The translations under genes were made by a program, and so were the position numbers. This document shows positions 1 to 10,983 of a stretch of 64,000 nucleotides of DNA, one piece after another (the stretch's first letter is position 1; the number at the start of each line of letters is the position of its first letter). The notes under the pieces were generated by a model. It was not told the origin of the DNA. It made no database searches and worked only from the letters and a program-made list of their open reading frames with translations. Source of the DNA: Muscardinus avellanarius (lineage: Eukaryota; Chordata; Mammalia; Rodentia; Gliridae); assembly GCA_963383645.1 (NCBI GenBank), contig OY726560.1:64672323-64736322 (forward strand). Reading direction: 5' to 3'.

Positions 1-612
1 TCTTTCCAGTTTCCTTGGGTCTTGGTCCCCTTTCTCCATCTTCAAAGCTGGCAACATGGAATCTCTCTATGCCATCCTTCCATCCTCTTTTCCTCTTCTG
101 ACTCCCTCTTCCACCTTTAAGGACCCTCCTGATTACACGGGGCTCACTGCATCATCCAGAATAATCTGCCTATTTTAGGACCAGCTGATCAGTGACCTCA
201 ACTCCATTTGCAACCACAATTCCCTTTTGCCATGTAACATAACATGCTGACATGTTCCAGGGATGAGGACATCACTGGGAACCATTATTTTGACCATTAC
301 ATTTGTCATTATTAAAGGCTAACAAGTACTGTTCTGTTGGGTTTACCGAATGTTTCATGAATATTGGTCTGTTTTCCCAGCAATATTGTAAGGGCCGCAG
401 AGGTAGGGTCCACTCAATCACAGGACTCTTTTATTAATGCATTCTCTGCAGTTAAGGGGTTCAGGGAACAAAACATGAAAAGGCCCACCAGAACACTTAC
501 AAAGCTTCTCAAATATTCCCCTCTTCACTCAAAACTTCTCAAATAGTCACCCCTTCACTCTAGGGTTTCTCCATGACCATTTGTATTTGCCCATTTGTTT
601 GTGTACCGAGTC
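1..612. other. Unrecognised single-copy DNA
   Basis: No repeat family or gene was recognised. The open frame at 364-546 has no splice-site context, no low-complexity bias and no family resemblance, so I treat it as chance. Confidence 0.5.
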
Positions 613-623
613 TCCAAACAATC

Positions 624-826
624 TTTTTTTTTTTTTTGCGGTATTGGGGATGGAACCCCGGGGGCATTCTACCTCCAAGCTCTATATTTTATTCTTTATT
701 TTGAAACAGGGTGTCACTGAATTGCAAAGGGCCTCACTAAGTAGCTGAGGCTGTCTGCAAACCGTGATCCTCCCGTCTCTGCCTCCCAAATGTTGAGATT
801 ACAAGTGTGCGCCACCATGCCCTGCT
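624..826 (-). mobile_element. B1-dID SINE (antisense)
   Basis: It reads antisense: a T-rich tract (complement of the poly-A tail), then the ID half, then the B1 half ending in 'gcgccaccatgccctg'. It is flanked by a 13-bp direct repeat, tccaaacaatctt, at 613-625 and 827-839, which is a clear target-site duplication (TSD). Confidence 0.9.
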
Positions 827-839
827 TCCAAACAATCTT

Positions 840-1206
840 AAAAGTGCACCTATCATAAAGTGAAATGAAAATTCCTGAGGAAGAATCAGGATTTCATGAA
901 CTTTGCAGAAAGTGGTGGAGAATTCCTTGAAACACGTTTAAGGGTATTGGTAAAGGGAGTTTAGACCAGTTAATATCTACAGAAATTGTGACACAGAATG
1001 TGACTGCCTCCCAAGAGAGGCCTTGGAGAGATGGGTGCAGCTATCAAATGTGGTGTCTTTATGGTCACACTACAAGGGGAAAAATGAAGTGAGGAGGTGA
1101 CTAGGTATCATGCAAGCTCATAGACCTAACATGTAATTCATTCTTCTCATTATTCTAAGAATTAGTGCATAGTTATAACTTAAACTTTTAAGACTTTAAA
1201 AAATGT
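840..1206. other. Unrecognised DNA
   Basis: AT-leaning sequence with no recognisable repeat, gene or RNA. Confidence 0.4.
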
Positions 1207-1430
1207 AAATCAGAGCCAGCCATGATGGCACACTCCTATAATCCCAGCTACTTGGGAGGCTGAGGCAGAAGGATGGCAAGTTAAAGGCCATCTGAGACCT
1301 TTTCTCAAAATATAAATAAAAAGGGCTGGAGATAAAATGTAGTGATTGAGTTTTTGCCTCACTCTGTCTGGGGCTCTGGGTTAAATCCCCAGCACCAGCA
1401 AAAATAAATAAAATAAAATAGAGAAAACAA
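1207..1430 (+). mobile_element. B1-dID SINE, diverged
   Basis: The B1 left half 'gccatgatggcacactcc' and 'cttgggaggctgaggcag' are followed by an ID-like right half ending 'aaatccccagcaccagc' and an A-rich (AAATA)n tail. There are many substitutions, so it is an old copy. Confidence 0.8.
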
Positions 1431-1460
1431 TGCAAACTTCTTCCAGGTGGGGAAGGGGAG

Positions 1461-1503
1461 TGGTTCTAGGGATTGAACTAGTGTTTTCCTAGTGCATGCT
1501 AGA
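1461..1503 (-). mobile_element. ID-like fragment (antisense)
   Basis: 'tctagggattgaactagtg' and 'tagtgcatgctag' match the antisense of an ID-type element: B box complement, then 'gcatgcta'. It is only a fragment. Confidence 0.5.
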
Positions 1504-1516
1504 AAAAAACTTAACT

Positions 1517-1735
1517 CCACAGGGTGAGGTGGCACACGCTTGTAATCCCCATGCTTGGGAGGCGGAGACAGGAGGATCATGCAGGTTCAAAGCCAGCCAT
1601 GCTGGCTTAAGAGACCCTGTTTCCAAAACTAAAAAAGGTATAAAATAGGTCTGGGAGTGTAGCCCAGAGGTAGAAGGGCTTCCAGGAACCCCAGTGCCAC
1701 AAAAAACAAACAAACAACAAAAAAAAGGAAAAAAA
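1517..1735 (+). mobile_element. B1-dID SINE, type II
   Basis: The head is 'ggtgaggtggcacacgc' and the right half has the type II signature 'aggtctgggagtgtagccc', followed by 'aggaaccccagtgccac' and an A-rich tail. Confidence 0.88.
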
Positions 1736-1756
1736 TTTAATTACTGAGATACAGCC

Positions 1757-1882
1757 CTTTTATTTTTTATTGGAGACAGAATCTAGCTAAGTTGCGTAGG
1801 TTATTCTTGAACTTGTAATCCTCCTGCCTCAGACTCTCAAGTAGCTAGGGTCACAGGCATGCATCACCAATTCCAGTTCTGA
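1757..1882 (-). mobile_element. B1-like SINE monomer (antisense)
   Basis: It is antisense B1-type sequence: 'tggagacagaatctagct', 'aatcctcctgcctcagac', 'ggcatgcatcacc'. No ID half is visible, so it is either a truncated dimer or an old monomer. Confidence 0.65.
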
Positions 1883-1884
1883 GG

Positions 1885-2040
1885 CAAATGACTGAATTTG
1901 TTGAAACTTGGATATCTTTATGAAGAATGAAATTAGACCCTTATCTCACATCATATACCAAAATAAATTAAAGATTGTTTGAAGGCAAATGTGAGACCTA
2001 AAACTACAAAACTTCTAAAGAAAACATAGGGGAAAAGTGC
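1885..2040 (+). mobile_element. Old L1 (L1M-type) fragment, ORF2 3' region
   Basis: 'gacccttatctcacatcat', then 'agacctaaaactacaaaac' and 'gaaaacataggggaaaagt', follow the order of the conserved ORF2-terminal / 3'UTR region of mammalian L1M elements. Stops and indels are frequent, so it is a fossil. Confidence 0.75.
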
Positions 2041-2097
2041 ATTGATCTGGGCCATGTTTTTGTTGTTGTTGTTATTGTTGCTGTTTTGTTTTGGATA

Positions 2098-3089
2098 TAA
2101 ACCTCAAAACAAAAGCAAAAGAGGAAAAAGAAAAATAGAAGCAGCCTCTTTACCAGGCCTGTAAAGACTCACGTGGCCTTGTGTGTTCCCTCCTTGACCT
2201 CTGCTCCTCCACACTCCACCCTGACCAGTGTGCAGAGCAAACAAAGCCCTCTTGTTGCATCCTTCCCACCCCAGCATCTTTGCCCTGGCGCATACCTGCA
2301 CCAGCAGTGCTCTTGCTGCAACTGTCACACTGCTGGCTTCTAGTTGTCCTTCAGAGCTCAGGTCCAGTGTTCAAGTGAGGAGCCCTTTGTCATTTGCCCA
2401 CGGTCACCCCTTATTTGAGTTTTTGGCATAGCACTTATCCCTCTGCTATTTTTCATGTAATTAGTTAATTAGCTCCAAAAAGTGATGAAAGTGTCGGTCT
2501 GGCTCACCGTTGTATCCTCTGTGCCCAGAATAGTGCAAAACAGGGCAGGGATCTCTGGTGGCACGAAAGAATGAGTGATGAGGTTTACACTTGGCTTTCC
2601 TGTGGTCTTGCTTGGGTCGGCATAACTTTGGGCCCTAAACCGATTTTACAATGTCATGAAATGTACTTGGTTCTCTGGACATTTTTGTTCAGTGTTCATA
2701 TAGCAAATCAATTCAATCAAACCATATGACTTTTAAATTTTATACCAAAACATATCTGGATTAGAAAAATAACCTGGCTAGACATTTTGGTATGTGTAGA
2801 TATGACCTAAACCTCGACTTTATTTTCCTGTGTTATCTGCTAAGTGGACAAAACCAGATGAGATAATAATGATGAGTTGCTTTAATCTTAGCTATCTCAA
2901 CTAATTTTGATTAGCAATATGCACGAAAATTGTATAAGGTGATGCATGTATATAAAACACTTTACACAGCACATTTAGTGCTAAAGTTATTTTGTGAGAG
3001 GTATTATGATTAAGTTTTAGGTTTGAATTGTATTTGCCAATATTGTGGGTATTTTTGCATTAAAATAGATAGAAGTCCCAGAAATGCAA
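2098..3089. other. Unrecognised DNA
   Basis: No recognisable repeat or gene. 2160-2400 is GC-richer than its neighbours and carries several overlapping short open frames, but none resembles a known protein. Confidence 0.4.
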
Positions 3090-3292
3090 GCAAAATATCT
3101 AAGTGTATGAAATGCATAAAATCTAGGTGATAAAGAATTCAACAGAGTTATAAAGAACAAATCAAATGTATACATATTGCCCCATGCTGAGGCAAAATAT
3201 CTAAGTGTATGAAATGCATAAAATCTAGGTGATAAAGAATTCAACAGAGTTATAAAGAACAAATCAAATGTATACATATTGCCCCATGCTGA
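3090..3292. repeat. Perfect 101-bp tandem duplication
   Basis: Copy 1 is 3090-3190 and copy 2 is 3192-3292, separated by one G. The copies look identical base for base, from 'gcaaaatatctaagtg' to 'ttgccccatgctga'. No poly(A) or repeat boundary explains it. Identity of both copies means a very recent event or an assembly artefact. Confidence 0.95.
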
Positions 3293-3869
3293 AACAGAAA
3301 AAAAATTTAGTGTAATAGGACTTGGGACATGAAATATATTTATCAAGCCCAGAGAGGGAACTGATGAGTGTGAGTTTTTTTTAATAAGCAGAATAAATCA
3401 GGGCAGATAAATCTATCACAAAAGCAAACAGAATTTCTTTATAAATAGCAGATCATGCCACACCATGGCTATCTTGCTTTTTTGTCAACTTGCATCAACC
3501 TCCTTCCTTTTATCAGTCTTCAGATCTAAATCACAAACATTCATCATCCTAGGGTCAAACCAAATTTTCTGGCTGTGCAGTAGCCCAGAACAAAATCATT
3601 AAATATTCCCCAGGGATGATCAGTTGGCACTGCAGAGCACATAGTTTCAGAAGTGAAATGCTATCATGGCTGCTTCCTTAAGCACATTTGCTGCTTGTAA
3701 AGATAATCTTGCATTCATGTGTGAGTAGTAATTTAATTTACAAACTAATAGCCATACATCCAGAGTTATAAGACGATAGAGAAAATTTAGAGGCAACAGT
3801 TTTCCTAGAGAATTTAGAAAAAAGTAAGAATTGAATGAGATGTAGAATTAGGATAAGAAGAAGTATATA
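3293..3869. other. Unrecognised DNA
   Basis: AT-rich sequence with no recognised element. Confidence 0.4.
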
Positions 3870-4115
3870 GAAGGAGGGAAAAGGACACAGGCATGGGAGT
3901 CTCTTTGATGGTTCAAATCCCGGCTTTGCCACATCACAACTATACAAACTGGGGGAATCTGGGTAATCTTTGGGAGCCTTGGTTTTCTTATCTGTAAAGC
4001 AGGGATGGACTGCCAACGTTTCAGGATATTGGTGGTGGGAGGGTTCAATGAGGCGATGTTATATGAAACACCTGCATGTGCTGTGTACCTTGTAAATAGC
4101 CCCTCATGAACTGAA
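3870..4115 (-). mobile_element. MIR SINE (antisense)
   Basis: The antisense MIR order is present: 'ggttcaaatcccggctttg', then 'cttatctgtaaagcaggga', then 'gggagggttcaatgagg' and 'aaacacctgcatgtgctg'. MIR is an ancient tRNA-derived SINE shared by mammals, and the divergence seen fits that. Confidence 0.8.
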
Positions 4116-4955
4116 GAGAGCCAGTTTTCCTACACAAAAACTGGGAAAACAAGAATTAAGTAGGCTTAGATGTTTGTAGCAGGACCTTCAATTTGCCAGT
4201 GAGGCCATTTTTTTAATCTTTTGTGGGTGGTGGCCAGACCAGAAGCTCCTTCCTGCCATTCTCCAGGATTTAGAGCCCAGTCCTGTAGTCACTGCTTCCA
4301 GAAGCCCCGGCAGACACACAGCATTGCTCTTTCCCTTCTTACAAGGGAATCGCAGCGTATGCTGCCTCTCAGCTCTCAAATAATGGGAGCTCCATGGTGG
4401 GAAAATACTAATTTTGAATAAGCCTCAGTGGAAGAGCCCAAATAAAACTCAGAGAACAACTTCAGATTTCCCCTCCTCCTGTTGTTTATGCTGAGTCCCA
4501 ATAATAAAATGGAGGGAAACATAGGCTATTGAGATTAATGTCTTTGTTTTCCCCACCTTCTAATATACCTTCTGTTTCCAGTTGCTTTGAGACCTTTGAC
4601 CACTTCACAGACCTTCAGATCCATGTGTGAGCCTCCACATTCTCTCCTCTCTACTTGGAACCCATCAGAACTCCCACTTGACCAGTAACTCAATTTTAGG
4701 ATGACAGCTGATGAGATTATTTACACTAAGGAATAATGGTTGGTAGAGAGTATAATGTGCTAATTTCTAACGGATTATTTTTCTTAAAAAGAAAAAAAAT
4801 CCTTAGGTCTTTCTGACCAGAACAATCCTTTAGATTAGGCTGAATTATCAGCTGTCTCTTTGGAACAATGGACAGCTTTAGTTAAGTCTCAAAGATTTAT
4901 GTTGTCACAAAGATTTATGAACCATGAATGAATGAAATCACTCATTCAAAAGTCA
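4116..4955. other. Unrecognised DNA
   Basis: No gene or repeat recognised. Confidence 0.4.
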
Positions 4956-4956
4956 T

Positions 4957-5128
4957 TTTTTTTGTGTGTGTGTGTGGCACTGGGAATTGAACCCAGGGGC
5001 ATTCTACCTCTGAGCTATTTTATTTTTATTTTCTAACAGGATCTCAGTAAATTGCTGAGGTTGGCCATGAACCTGTAGGTCTCCTGTCTCAGGATTGGGA
5101 TTATAGGCATGTGCCACCATGCCCAGCT
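4957..5128 (-). mobile_element. B1-dID SINE (antisense), type III
   Basis: A T/GT-rich tail complement is followed by 'cactgggaattgaaccc', 'cattctacctctgagct' and the B1 complement 'gggattataggcatgtgcc'. Related 'tcattcaaaagtcatt' and 'tcagtcatttattcatt' flank it, so any TSD is degraded. Confidence 0.85.
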
Positions 5129-6978
5129 CAATCAGTCATTTATTCATTAAAACTCTGTCTGCAGGTGTCATATGCCACTGCTTAAACGGATCACAAGACC
5201 CCCGGTTTTTTGAATTTGTAGGGTTGACTTTCTTGATACACACATTGAAAAATAGGGTGTTCTGTAACTTAAAGTGGATAGATGCCATCCCAGAGTATTT
5301 GTATCTTATCCAACTTGCCCATTCATAATTGTATTAGCACATATATATGCTATTAATATCCATTTTTCCTCATTCTTAGTTAGGGAACTTTATGGAGGAC
5401 TTTGTATCCATCCAGTATTACCTACAACTATCAAAGCTCAAGTAGATCCACATTTCTCTCCATAGGATTGGTGCTGTTGATTCTTTTGGTGAACAGGTGA
5501 GGCAGGTGGTTTTAAGGTCAAGGTGATGGGACTGGGAAGGGAGCCAAGGGCCATGGATATGAAGAGTGCTGAATCAGTGGCTACTCATTGCTCTCAAACA
5601 ACAGAGCTCCACTGCTGCCCCTCCCACATCCCAGCCCTCTCTCCATTATGCACAGGCATGGCCTACTGTGGCTGCCTCCCCACAAGACCTGAAGCTCCTT
5701 CAGTACCTTTTCCTGTCATTTTTGTAGTTCTAGTACTTGTTTCTGTTGGGAGAATGTATGAGAGGAATTTTAAGTATTTGCATTTAAGTAGATGGATCAT
5801 CTATGTTCATTTTGCACAGTGACTGTTCTAGAAGGGTAGAATCTGAATTGGACCCTGAGATAGATATTCTCCATCCCTCTTCTTCCCGTTTTCAAACCTA
5901 GAAATCAAGACTGAAAAACAATGGGACTTGTTGGGGTGCCAAGAGTTGTGCATTCACCACTTCATTTACTGTTTGTTTGTTTTATTTTTTCCGTTTGACT
6001 AGGGAGATATGGGTTATCCTCACTGAGCAAGACTATGTGAAAAGGAACCTTTCATTTAAAGCCCTACCTTGTTCCATGGTATCCTGGGACCTTACATTAT
6101 TTAGGTTTAGTAAGTGTATATTTTTAGGTATAGAATGAAGTCTTTTCTATTCAGGATGCTGGGGTAGCAGTGTGGCATATTGCAAAGGGGTTTTTCAAAC
6201 GTGGAGTATGGTACAGCCCCCAGAGGAAGCAGCTCTTGTCCTCTCTCCCCTGGGAAGCCTGTGGTAGAGCCTGCCAGCTTCTGGGGAAGCCCTCCGGAAA
6301 GTGGGCTCTCTATGTGCTGAGGAGCTTTTAGAAGCCACCCAGAATATTTCCCTCGGGTTACAGATCCTGCAGTCGCTTTCCCGAGTCCCAGCGTTAGTGT
6401 TATACAAACTGCAATTTGTGAATCCCAAATTTCATAAGAGCAGTAGCAGCAGCAGATGGTAAAAATACATTTCTAATTCATTTAAAATCCACTCCAAGAA
6501 ACGAGTTCTCCCTGTACTCTTTATACTGTTATTTTTCTATATGTCTCTTCCATGACTTCTAAATAAAATAATTATGAGGAAGAAAGACAGGCTTATGTTC
6601 CCCTCTGCTGAGAGGCAGAAGCAGTTTATGTTCTATAGTCTTACTGGGGAATCATAACATAAGCCTCTATTACTGAGAAACAGAGAGCTTAACTGTGTGG
6701 TTTTTCAAATCTGAGGCTTTAGTGAGGCAGGGTGCTAGGAATAATTTACCATTATGTTTATGGTATGCTTTCTTATTTAAAAAGTAGAGCTGTGTCAAGA
6801 ACTATAGTCAGCTTGAGTCAAAGACTTATGAAATACACTTCAACCTCAGTTCTTTATGACTTTTATGTCTCAAAAACAAAGTCTTAATAATTACTTTAAA
6901 ATACTTCTTATATTCATAACTGTGGTTATAGGTAGTGAGAAAATTAACTGACAGTAATTGAATCAAGAAATTTTTAAT
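5129..6978. other. Long stretch without recognised features
   Basis: About 1.85 kb with no repeat I can name. 6190-6430 is GC-richer and lacks repeat signatures, but no exon is supported: no convincing codon pattern with flanking splice sites. Confidence 0.4.
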
Positions 6979-7370
6979 GTTGGGCATGGTGGTACACAGC
7001 TGTAAGTCCAGTATTAGGGAAGCTGAAACAGGAGAATGGCAGGCTCAAGGCCAGCTTCAACAACTTAGTGAGACCTTATTTCTTTTCTTTTCTTTTCTTT
7101 TGTGGTACTGAGGTTCCTGGAAGCCCTTTTACCTCCGGGCTATACTCCCAAACCTATTTTTACATTTTTTTTATTTGGAAACTGGGTCTTCTAAGCCAGC
7201 GCGCGCGGCTGGCTTCGAACCTGTGTGATCCTCCGGTCTCTGCCTTCCAAGCGCGGGGATAACAAGCGTGTGCCACCACGCCTGGCTAGTGAGACCCTAT
7301 TTCAAAATAAAAAAGTAAAAAGGACTGGTTGTAGAATGTCCTGTGTTCCATTTCTAGTACCTCCCCTTCC
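6979..7370 (+). mobile_element. B1-dID SINE interrupted by a younger SINE
   Basis: The outer element starts 'gttgggcatggtggtacac', reaches 'agtgagaccttatttc' at about 7082, and resumes after the inner insertion with 'aaaataaaaaag' and an ID half ending 'ccatttctagtacc'. The inner copy interrupts it at the linker between its two halves. Confidence 0.82.
7083..7287 (-). mobile_element. B1-dID SINE, type II, nested
   Basis: An antisense type II copy: 'gtggtactgaggttcctgg', 'cttcgaacctgtgtgatcc', 'gtgtgccaccacgcctggc'. It is flanked by tagtgagacc(t/c)tatttc, a TSD formed from the host SINE. It includes a CpG-rich spot, 'gccagcgcgcgcggctgg'. Confidence 0.88.
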
Positions 7371-9119
7371 CTCAGAAGAAATCTTTATCAGAATACTACC
7401 ATGTGCAAAACATTTGATTAAAGTGTTAAGGGTCTTCTGTAAGGAGCTTAACAGCTCAGGGGGATGAGACCCACAAGTGGTAAAAGGCAGTCTGTGTGTA
7501 TTTGGTACACTTTCTACAAAGCATACTATGGAGATACAGGGAACAGGTGGGTAAAGATTGTGAGGGTATCTTCCCTGCCTTGAGTCTCCAACCTCCCCGC
7601 TGTACAGGGAAGCAGCCCAGGGCCCTGGCCTCAACTTGGTGTTCTTAGTGGGTCTTGATTGGTGAGGGAAGTTGCAGCAAGATTGGGTTGGGTCCTACCT
7701 GTGGAGCATCATTAGATGGAGAGGAATAAAAATCCAAGAGGATTAACTGGTTAGATCAGAGAAATGAAACACTCAGGCAAGTAGAGCCTTCAAATATTGT
7801 GGGGTGCAAGCCTGCTTTAGAAGGAAGCCTTTTATGGGAACTGTAGATCCTCTGAGTGCTTGGGGGGCCAGGGTGAACCCACCAAGCTAGCCAGATATGG
7901 CTCTTGTTCCAAAACTCTCTTCTTGTTCCCGGCTAGAGATTGAATTTTTCTTCAGAGAAGCTCTTACTGTGATTATTTAAAACTGGGTCATTCAAGAAAA
8001 TTAGGAACCATGTCATGCCTTCACCTACACAATCAGTAGACTAACCTTAGTATGCATTTTGGTCAAATTCCCTCACTGTGTGTTTTTAAATAATATCATC
8101 TGTCTTGTTTTGGCGTTTGGAAGGTTGTTCACTAAGTAGTCACAATCCATGCCAGCATGACCAACTTTGAGATATAGAAAATAGTAAGATGCAATATCTG
8201 ATTGCATTTGTGTTAGATAAATGGGCCCTTGTGGGGTAGAATGAAGCCTTTGATGACACATTGGTTTCATTTTAAGGTCCAAAGTCAGGATCTAACTCAG
8301 CTCCCTCATTGGACAGCTCAGAAAGCTGTTTTAGAAAACTCTCATCAATCCAGCTTTGGGAATCCTTCATGATCCCCCTTTTCTAATCAGCTCATTCATA
8401 ATGAGAACACATCCTTTGTCCCAGAGGACTTGGCACATGGTCGTGAGATACTGGGCAGAGTCTCCTGGCCTGAGCCAGTCTTCAGGGGCAATACACGCCC
8501 TCCCTTAAAGATTAGGGTTCTGCAACTGTGTAGTATGACCTTGGTTAAGCCATCAGATTACACTTTTGTCCCTCTTCAGTGCTGCTGGATAGCTACTGAT
8601 TAATATCTGCTGAATGTTCACAACGTGGCAGCTGCCGCTGTGATGAGAGTAGCTGATGGTCTGTTGAGATGGTTGCTATTCAGTTTAGTTGAACGAGTCT
8701 GAGTTACTTGAAATTTTCTGAGGTATCTGTGAACCTTCCTGCCAGGGTCCGTTTCAGAGGACTCAGCTGTCAGGGTTGAGGCCAGTGCTAGGTCTGTTGG
8801 GGACAAGCCAAAGGTGCACAGGGGAGTGGCCTTTCTGAAGGAGTCTGTCTTGGAGAAACTATCTCTGAACAGGGAAAAGTAGATAGTGAGAATTGATGCT
8901 CCCCAGGTAGAAAGATGCTTGATGCCTAATTCTTTGAGGGAGAAAGGATGTCTAGACATGAAAGAGGTGGATTTTTGAAGTAGAACTTTAGGTTGAAGAC
9001 TGTTGCAGGAGTGCTGTGCTTTTTGATTTCCTTCTCTTTACTTGACTTGTTTTTCTTTATGGTGTCTGTGAAATAGGGCACAACCAAGATAGAATAGGTT
9101 TTAGGATGACAGAAAAGTG
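7371..9119. other. Long stretch without recognised features
   Basis: About 1.75 kb of apparently single-copy DNA. The open frame at 8618-8959 on the minus strand has no recognisable domain and is taken as chance. Confidence 0.4.
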
Positions 9120-9235
9120 TCAGGGCAGCTGAGCTTGCTGGCACACACCTGTCATCCCAGTACTTGGGAGACTGAGGCAGGAGGATTGCAAGTTTGGGGC
9201 TAATACATGATAATTTACAAGATTCTGTCTCCAAA
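9120..9235 (+). mobile_element. B1-like left half of a SINE, diverged
   Basis: 'gcttgctggcacacacctg', 'tacttgggagactgagg' and 'gattctgtctccaaag' are B1-half sequence. No ID half follows; L1 sequence begins directly. Confidence 0.7.
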
Positions 9236-9499
9236 GAAAATATGTTCTCTCTAATATGCCCAAACTAGGGAGTATTAGGAATACCAGAGGGACCCCAGAT
9301 AATGGAGGGGAAACCTCAGCAAAGCTAGAATGCAAGGGTAGGAGAAGAAGAAGGCTGAGGTTGATTAATGGAGGAGCTACATCTGAATATGTGTATGTAT
9401 GAATGTAGCATGGTTAACCTGGACACTCATTGTTGGGAGGAAAGGGGAATCATGGGTAGGGGAGAGGGCACCAAGCACAATCTAAATGTATGCCATTTT
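9236..9499 (+). mobile_element. Rodent L1 3'-end fragment, upstream part
   Basis: 'ctaatatgcccaaactagg', 'gataatggaggggaaacc' and 'gtgtatgtatgaatgtagc' run parallel to 35875-36120, so both are copies of one L1 3' end. The fragment is split at 'atgtatgccatttt' by composite element A and resumes at 10410 with 'aatatgttccacataaaa'. Confidence 0.85.
9483..9499 (+). repeat. TSD of composite element A, left copy
   Basis: taaatgtatgccatttt occurs here and again at 10393-10409, bracketing the insertion. It is L1 3'-end sequence, so the target was the older L1. Confidence 0.9.
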
Positions 9500-10392
9500 C
9501 GAGGCCAGCATTGGAGCCTGCCGTGAGACATGGTCAGTGCTGGGGCCTCCTAACCCGGGAACAGAACCTGCCAAGGGGTTAGGCCGGTGCTGGGGCCAAC
9601 AAGGCCGGCATTGGAGCCTGCCGTGAGGCTAGGCCGGTGCTGGGGCCTCCGAGGCCGGGATTGGAATCCTGCCAAGGGGTTAGGCTGGTGCAGGGGCCAA
9701 TGGCCAGCATCGGAGCCTGGCGTGAGGCAAGTTCACTCCTGCGGCCTCTAAGGCCGGGACCAAAGCCAGCATAGGGGTTAGACCGGTGCAGGGGCCAGCG
9801 AGACCAGAACTGGGGCCTCCCATGAGGCAAGGCCGCTGCTTGAGCCAGCGAGGTCTGGATCAGTCCACTGAGTAGCCAGGCCACTACTGGGACCATCAAG
9901 AGTGGGATTGGTACTTGAAACACAGCATGCACAGAGAAAAATAGCAGAAAATATAAATCAGATGCTTCTCTTAATCAGCAATAACTAGGAGGAAAGGGGC
10001 AACAGGAAGAGGTTGAGCTATAGAAAGGGCCCTATAGTGAAGCAACTAATGTGATCAATCAGAGGGTATGTAATACTGGAGGACGGAGCCTCTTTAAAAC
10101 GCAGGAGGTACATAAACAAATGTATCAAAGTTAATCACCAAAGAAGCGTGGGATGGAGGGAGGGGGAGGGAATGGGATGGGGGCTGGAGGAGGGCTAATT
10201 GGATGATGTGTGCCTGTATATCCTCTCAAGTCTTGTACTCCAATGTGATTGATATATGACTACAATGCACCAATTAAAAAAATAAATTAATAAAAAAAAT
10301 AAAATAATCATAAAAAAATTAAAAAAATAAAAACCTTTTCTGTTCCTAAATCACAAAAAAAATAAAATATAAATAGCTTGGCTTTAAAAAAA
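9500..10392 (+). mobile_element. Composite VNTR retrotransposon, copy A (5'-truncated, SVA-like organisation)
   Basis: An 893-bp insertion with a 17-bp TSD. It begins inside a GC-rich VNTR of about eight 50-bp monomers (9505-9890). A unique 3' domain follows (about 9890-10140), containing 'gatcaatcagagggtatg' and 'cctctttaaaacgcagg'. Then comes an L1-type 3' end: a G-rich polypurine tract from 10150, 'gatgatgtgtgcctgtat', and 'tacaatgcaccaattaaa'. The tail has several A-runs separated by short unique segments. It is collinear with 33751-35370 of copy B but lacks B's 5' array and middle domain, as expected of 5' truncation during L1-mediated reverse transcription. It has no meaningful coding capacity; the open frames across the VNTR follow from its repeat period. 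Family name unknown to me. Confidence 0.88.
9505..9890 (+). repeat. VNTR of copy A, about 8 x 50 bp
   Basis: Monomers begin near 9505, 9555, 9605, 9655 and 9706, around 'ggagcctgccgtgaggc' or 'gcctgccaaggggttagg'. The two monomer types tend to alternate, as in copy B. Confidence 0.88.
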
Positions 10393-10440
10393 TAAATGTA
10401 TGCCATTTTAATATGTTCCACATAAAAAGAAAAAAAGAAA
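10393..10440 (+). mobile_element. Right TSD of copy A and resumed L1 3' end
   Basis: The TSD 10393-10409 is followed by 'aatatgttccacataaaaag' and an A-rich tail, completing the L1 3' end that begins at 9236. Confidence 0.85.
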
Positions 10441-10454
10441 AAGAAAGAAAATAT

Positions 10455-10567
10455 AAAAAAGGGCTACGGGTATAGCTCAGAGGAAGAATGGCCCTGGGTT
10501 TGATCCCCAGTACTACAAATAAGCAAATAATAAATAAGTAAATAAATAAATGAATAAATAAAAGAAA
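10455..10567 (+). mobile_element. ID-type right half of a SINE
   Basis: 'gggctacgggtatagctc' (A-box region) and 'gggtttgatccccagtac' (B-box region) are followed by an (AAATA)n tail. No B1 half precedes it. Confidence 0.8.
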
Positions 10568-10769
10568 ATTGTTAGGGCTCTGGAGGAAACAAGTTTGCAG
10601 ATTACAAAGTGACAATACCCAGATGGGTAGAGGGAAGACAGGAGGTAGGTACCCAGGTTAGCAGGGAAGTGAACATTTTCTTAGAGAAGTTAGGCACAAG
10701 AGAAGGTACACCGAAGGTATTTATAAAGGAATGTTTTTATTTTAGTAAGTTTTATTTAAACATTATCTT

Positions 10770-10983
10770 CTTTTTTATGTATGTTTATTTTTTGGCATAC
10801 TGGGGATTGAACCTATGGGCATTCTACCTCTGGGCTACATCTCCAGCTCTCTTTTATTTTGGAACAGGGTCTTACTAAGTTACTGAGGGCCTTACTAAGT
10901 TGCAGAAGCTGGCTTTGGACCTGTGATCCTCCTGTCTTAGCCTCCTAAGAACTGGGATTATAGGCATGTGCCACCACTCCCAG
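10770..10983 (-). mobile_element. B1-dID SINE (antisense), type III
   Basis: 'tactggggattgaacctat', 'cattctacctctgggct', and the B1 complement ending 'aggcatgtgccaccactcc'. 'aaacattatctt' upstream and 'aaacatcatattt' downstream look like a diverged TSD. Confidence 0.87.
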
